Source: Actinobacteria bacterium UBA5176 (GTDB lineage Bacteria; Actinomycetota; UBA4738). Taken from it: 8,461 nucleotides of DNA. The DNA lies in NCBI GenBank assembly GCA_002413305.1, contig DHWS01000150.1, positions 384 through 8,844 on the forward strand. Reading direction: 5' to 3'. The notes under the pieces were generated by a model. The model ran no database searches. It was not told the DNA's origin and worked only from the letters and a program-made list of their open reading frames with translations. This document shows positions 6,264 to 8,461 of the stretch, piece by piece. The position numbers were made by a program, and so were the translations under genes. How positions within the stretch are numbered: the stretch's first letter is position 1; every line of letters begins with the position of its first letter.

Positions 6264-6293
6264 ACCCTAGCGAGGTTGCCCGCGTAACGTCAA
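6264..6293 (-). promoter_or_regulatory. Promoter of the NlpC/P60 endopeptidase gene
   Basis: On the minus strand TTGACG (6293-6288) and TAGGGT (6269-6264) are separated by 18 bases, a close match to the housekeeping promoter form of actinobacteria. Transcription would begin near 6258, leaving about 28 bases before ATG 6229 (or about 65 before ATG 6193). There is no room for a long riboswitch such as the c-di-AMP type found before some wall hydrolase genes. The rest of 6230-6382 shows no gene or other signal. Confidence 0.6.
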
Positions 6294-6382
6294 GCCGTCG
6301 CCCGGCGATGGTCCCTCTCTATTCAGGGCGATACGGCGGTCGTTCGTCCGTCGGTGCGCGCCACACGTGATCCGTCGGCACG

Positions 6383-6689
6383 TCACCCGGACGACTTGAG
6401 ACCGGGCTGCGGTCGGACGAACATGGCGATGAAGTCCCGCTCATCGGGGGTCAGGTAGCGGAATGGGATCGATACGGGTTGTTCAGCATCTTGGTGGCGT
6501 CCACCCCCACGGGCTTCGAGCATCCGGCTTGAAGTAGTCGAAGGTCATCCACGATTCGTTGAGGTCGAGCTCCATCGCCCGGATCGCGCCCGCACGCGCG
6601 AGTATCCGGGCCAGTGAGTAGGCACTGAGGCCGTCCCCGGCCGCGTAGATCAGGGCGTTGCGATCCACGCCGATGCCGGACCGCCAGAC
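6383..6689 (-). pseudogene. C-terminal remnant of a phosphodiester glycosidase (NAGPA-like), frameshifted
   Basis: From 6689 downward one minus frame gives VWRSGIGVDRN, then ALIYAAGDGLSAYSLARIL, RAGAIRAMELDLNESW and FDYFKPDARSP. This is typical of the C-terminal half of actinobacterial NAGPA-like proteins (WRSG-x-GV, Y-x-AG-x-LS, RAMQLDIN-x-x-W). At a run of five C (6504-6508) the sense moves to a second frame, GVDATKMLNNPYRS. Near 6463-6469 it moves to the third frame, FRYLTPDERDFIAMFVRP, ending at TGA 6385-6383. The closing RDF-x-A-x-F motif is also typical of the family. So two single-base-type shifts break it, and everything before WRSG is missing, replaced by the kinase gene on the other strand. 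The intact family removes phosphodiester-linked sugars or shows related exported activity. The remnant cannot make that enzyme unless the shifts are sequencing errors, and even then its front is absent. Confidence 0.75.
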
Positions 6690-6705
6690 GGGACGTTGCC
6701 ACCGA

Positions 6706-7800
6706 ATGTGGCGGCGCTTCGCCAACCGCCTGGTGTACGGCCGTCGGGCCACTCCATACGAGGTCCTGTCGGAGTTCTCCTCGCGCATGGCGGGCGCGTA
6801 CGAGAGCGAGGACCTCCTGCCCCGGATGGCCCGGATTCTGGCCGAGGGGACGGGAGCTCGAAGTGCGGTGGTGTGGCTGAGGCTGGGGGCCGAGCTGCGC
6901 CCCGAGGCCGCCTGGCCCATGGACGACCGGCCTACCGAGGCCATGGCCCTCACCGGCGACGGGCTGCCGGATCTTCTGGCCACCCTGGCCCTTCCTGTGC
7001 ATCATCGCGGAGAGCTGCTCGGGGCCCTCACCCTGACCAAGCCGGCCGGCGAGCGGGTCACCCCGGCTGAAGAGAAGCTTGCAGGGGACCTGGCCTCCGG
7101 AGCCGGCCTGGTACTCCGCAACGTCCGCCTGACCGAAGAGCTCCTCGCCCGCCTGGAGGAGCTCCGATCGTCCCGCCAGCGCATCGTAGCCGCCCAGGAT
7201 CAGGAGCGCCGGCGCCTGGAGCGCAACATCCACGACGGCGCGCAGCAGCAGCTGGTGGCCCTCGCGGTGAAGGTACGCCTCGCCCGGCAGCTCGGGGTGA
7301 AGGATCCCGCAAAGGCGAACGACCTGCTCGAGCAGACCGAGGGCGAGGTCACCCACGCCCTGGAGGACCTCCGGGACCTGGCTCGGGGGATCTACCCGCC
7401 GCTGCTGGCGGACCAGGGCCTGGTCGCCGCCCTGGAGGGGCAGGCCAGGAGGAGCGCGGTGCCCGTTCTGATCCAGGGCAATGGGATCGGCCGCTACCCG
7501 GTGGACGCTGAGGCGGCCGTGTACTTCTGTGTTCTGGAAGCCCTGCAGAACGTGGCCAAGTACGCGAGGGCCTCGAGGGCGACGGTCGGCCTGCGGTCGA
7601 CCGGCGATGGGCTCGCGTTCGAGGTCTCCGACGACGGGGCCGGGTTCGACACTTTCAAGGCCTCCTACGGTACGGGCCTCCAGGGGATGGCCGACCGGCT
7701 GGCCGCCCTGGGCGGTGAGCTCGAGGTCCGGTCCGCTCCCGGGGAGGGGACGAGCGTTACTGGGCGGCTGCCGGTCCTTCAGCTGGAGCCTGTCGGATGA
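6706..7800 (+). CDS. Sensor histidine kinase, GAF-HisKA_3-HATPase, lacking the membrane region
   Basis: Numbered from ATG 6706 (364 residues): a short lead-in RLVYGRRATPYEVLSEFS (about 8-25), a GAF domain (about 24-140), a signalling helix (about 142-170), a HisKA_3 dimerisation domain with phosphoacceptor His176 in ERNIHDGAQQQL, and a HATPase_c domain with N-box Asn282 (EALQNVAKYA), G1 DDGAG at 309-313 and G2 YGTGLQGM at 321-328. It should phosphorylate a NarL/LuxR-type response regulator; none is in view. Relatives with the same NRLVYG-RATPYEVLSEFS segment normally carry several membrane helices before it. Here the frame opens only a few residues earlier, on top of the glycosidase remnant, so the protein looks cytosolic and N-terminally truncated. 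Starts at TTG 6658 and ATG 6673 are also open; none has a good RBS. All kinase motifs are intact, so activity is possible. Confidence 0.92.
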   Translation: MWRRFANRLVYGRRATPYEVLSEFSSRMAGAYESEDLLPRMARILAEGTGARSAVVWLRLGAELRPEAAWPMDDRPTEAMALTGDGLPDLLATLALPVHHRGELLGALTLTKPAGERVTPAEEKLAGDLASGAGLVLRNVRLTEELLARLEELRSSRQRIVAAQDQERRRLERNIHDGAQQQLVALAVKVRLARQLGVKDPAKANDLLEQTEGEVTHALEDLRDLARGIYPPLLADQGLVAALEGQARRSAVPVLIQGNGIGRYPVDAEAAVYFCVLEALQNVAKYARASRATVGLRSTGDGLAFEVSDDGAGFDTFKASYGTGLQGMADRLAALGGELEVRSAPGEGTSVTGRLPVLQLEPVG

Positions 7801-8461
7801 AGCGGACGGCCTTTCGGATCGCGTGGTCCGTTCCCTTGGGCCTGTTCGGCCTGACCGTCGCGCTGCTCGTCTCCGCCCTAGTCCTCGATCTCGGAGCAGG
7901 CGTCGGAGGGACGGCGGTGTTGTTCCCCGTGACGATCGGGTTCGCGGGAGTGGGGGCGCTGGTCGCCGCCCGCACCTCGAACCGGGTGGGGTGGCTGTTT
8001 CTGGCGGAGGGGTTCGTCCTGGCCCTGACGATCGGAACGCAGGACTACGCCGCGCGCACCGGAGGGGCCTCGCTCCCGGGCGCCCCGTGGGCCGGATGGA
8101 TCTTCACGATCGCGCTCAACGCGACCTTCCCGCCGCTCGTACTCGCCTTGCTGCTGTTCCCGGACGGCCGGCTTCCGTCGAACCGGTGGCGGCCCGTGGT
8201 CTGGGCCGTGCTTGTTTCCGGCGCCGTGGGCATGGCCTGCAACGCCGTCTCCGACGTCAACTTCTCCTCGAACTTCCCCCACCTGACCGATCCGGTGACC
8301 ATCGTCCGGGCGGCTTCCCTCCTTGGCATCTACAACGGAGCGCTGGCCCTCGGGCCTCTAAGCTTCCTGGCCTGCGCGGTCTCGCTCGTGGTGCGGGTGG
8401 TTCGGTCTCGCGGGGAGCAGCGCCTGCAGCTCAAGTGGTTCGTGTACGCCTCCGCCCTGGC
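7797..8461 (+). CDS. Multi-helix membrane N-terminus of a second sensor kinase (runs off the window end)
   Basis: The first 221 residues are visible. The ATG overlaps the previous kinase's TGA as ATGA, with GGAG eight bases upstream (7785-7788), so the two are translationally coupled. Membrane helices are likely at about 9-30, 38-57, 64-80, 100-120, 133-150 and 175-200. Landmarks are NRVGWLFLAEG (62-72), LLLFPDGRLPSNRWRP (118-133) and RSRGEQRLQLKWFVYA (203-218). These are the loop motifs of the membrane sensor region that precedes NRLVYG-GAF-HisKA_3 kinases in actinobacteria. The C-terminal half lies beyond the window, so the kinase assignment rests on this region and on its neighbour. The pair may be tandem paralogues, or this gene may supply membrane sensing for both. 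The signal sensed is unknown. Confidence 0.8.
   Translation, partial: MKRTAFRIAWSVPLGLFGLTVALLVSALVLDLGAGVGGTAVLFPVTIGFAGVGALVAARTSNRVGWLFLAEGFVLALTIGTQDYAARTGGASLPGAPWAGWIFTIALNATFPPLVLALLLFPDGRLPSNRWRPVVWAVLVSGAVGMACNAVSDVNFSSNFPHLTDPVTIVRAASLLGIYNGALALGPLSFLACAVSLVVRVVRSRGEQRLQLKWFVYASAL

Noticed and set aside
4898..6370. 490-residue open frame on plus
   Set aside because: It runs antisense to the NlpC/P60 gene and overlaps the otsA end. Its composition is low-complexity and no motif is visible.
6451..7356. 301-residue minus frame over the kinase
   Set aside because: It is antisense to a clear GAF-HisKA_3 kinase. Only its last 15 or so residues are meaningful, as the middle segment of the glycosidase remnant.
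1..8461. Search for tRNA, rRNA, CRISPR repeats and complete insertion-sequence ends
   Set aside because: No cloverleaf or conserved rRNA block, no spaced direct repeats, and no paired terminal inverted repeats around the transposase fragment were seen by eye. Small RNAs cannot be excluded without covariance-model searches.

Overview
The window is about two-thirds G+C and looks like a chromosomal piece of an uncultured or little-studied Actinomycetota (or a neighbouring high-GC phylum). The reasons are strong G/C bias at third codon positions in every convincing gene, TTGACN-N18-TANNNT-like promoters, a RipA-type coiled-coil plus NlpC/P60 wall hydrolase, and histidine kinases of a type common in actinobacteria. 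No species can be named from the sequence alone. I see no rRNA, tRNA, CRISPR array or complete mobile element.

Layout. Positions 1-392 (minus) hold the N-terminal part of an exported protein resembling a beta-propeller. Next is a zinc-ribbon protein (588-1085, minus), divergent from a small two-helix membrane protein (1135-1497, plus, start uncertain). Positions 1540-2092 are a scar: a remnant resembling an S24/LexA peptidase abuts an internally deleted integrase-type transposase fragment, both on minus. A 52-residue basic protein with a Rho-N/SAP-like helical motif (2091-2249, plus) starts exactly at the edge of that scar. A membrane-anchored six-bladed beta-propeller protein (2289-3485) and trehalose-6-phosphate synthase OtsA (3669-5075) follow on plus. 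OtsA converges with a secreted NlpC/P60 endopeptidase (5114-6229, minus), which has a clear promoter at 6264-6293.

The right end holds a second scar. Positions 6383-6689 (minus) carry the C-terminal end of a phosphodiester glycosidase (NAGPA-like), readable only by moving through all three minus frames. It stops where a GAF-HisKA_3-HATPase histidine kinase (plus, to 7800) begins abruptly, without the membrane sensor region usual in its relatives. The kinase overlaps by ATGA a second gene, running off the window, whose multi-helix membrane region is of the kind that first kinase lacks.

Functional reading: an envelope, stress and signalling neighbourhood (trehalose synthesis, wall hydrolysis, two exported or anchored propellers, tandem sensor kinases) broken by two decay or rearrangement points. 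I find no convincing new multi-gene system. The most interesting items are the two scars, the apparently beheaded kinase, and the small Rho-N-like gene that has acquired transposon-derived sequence as its leader.
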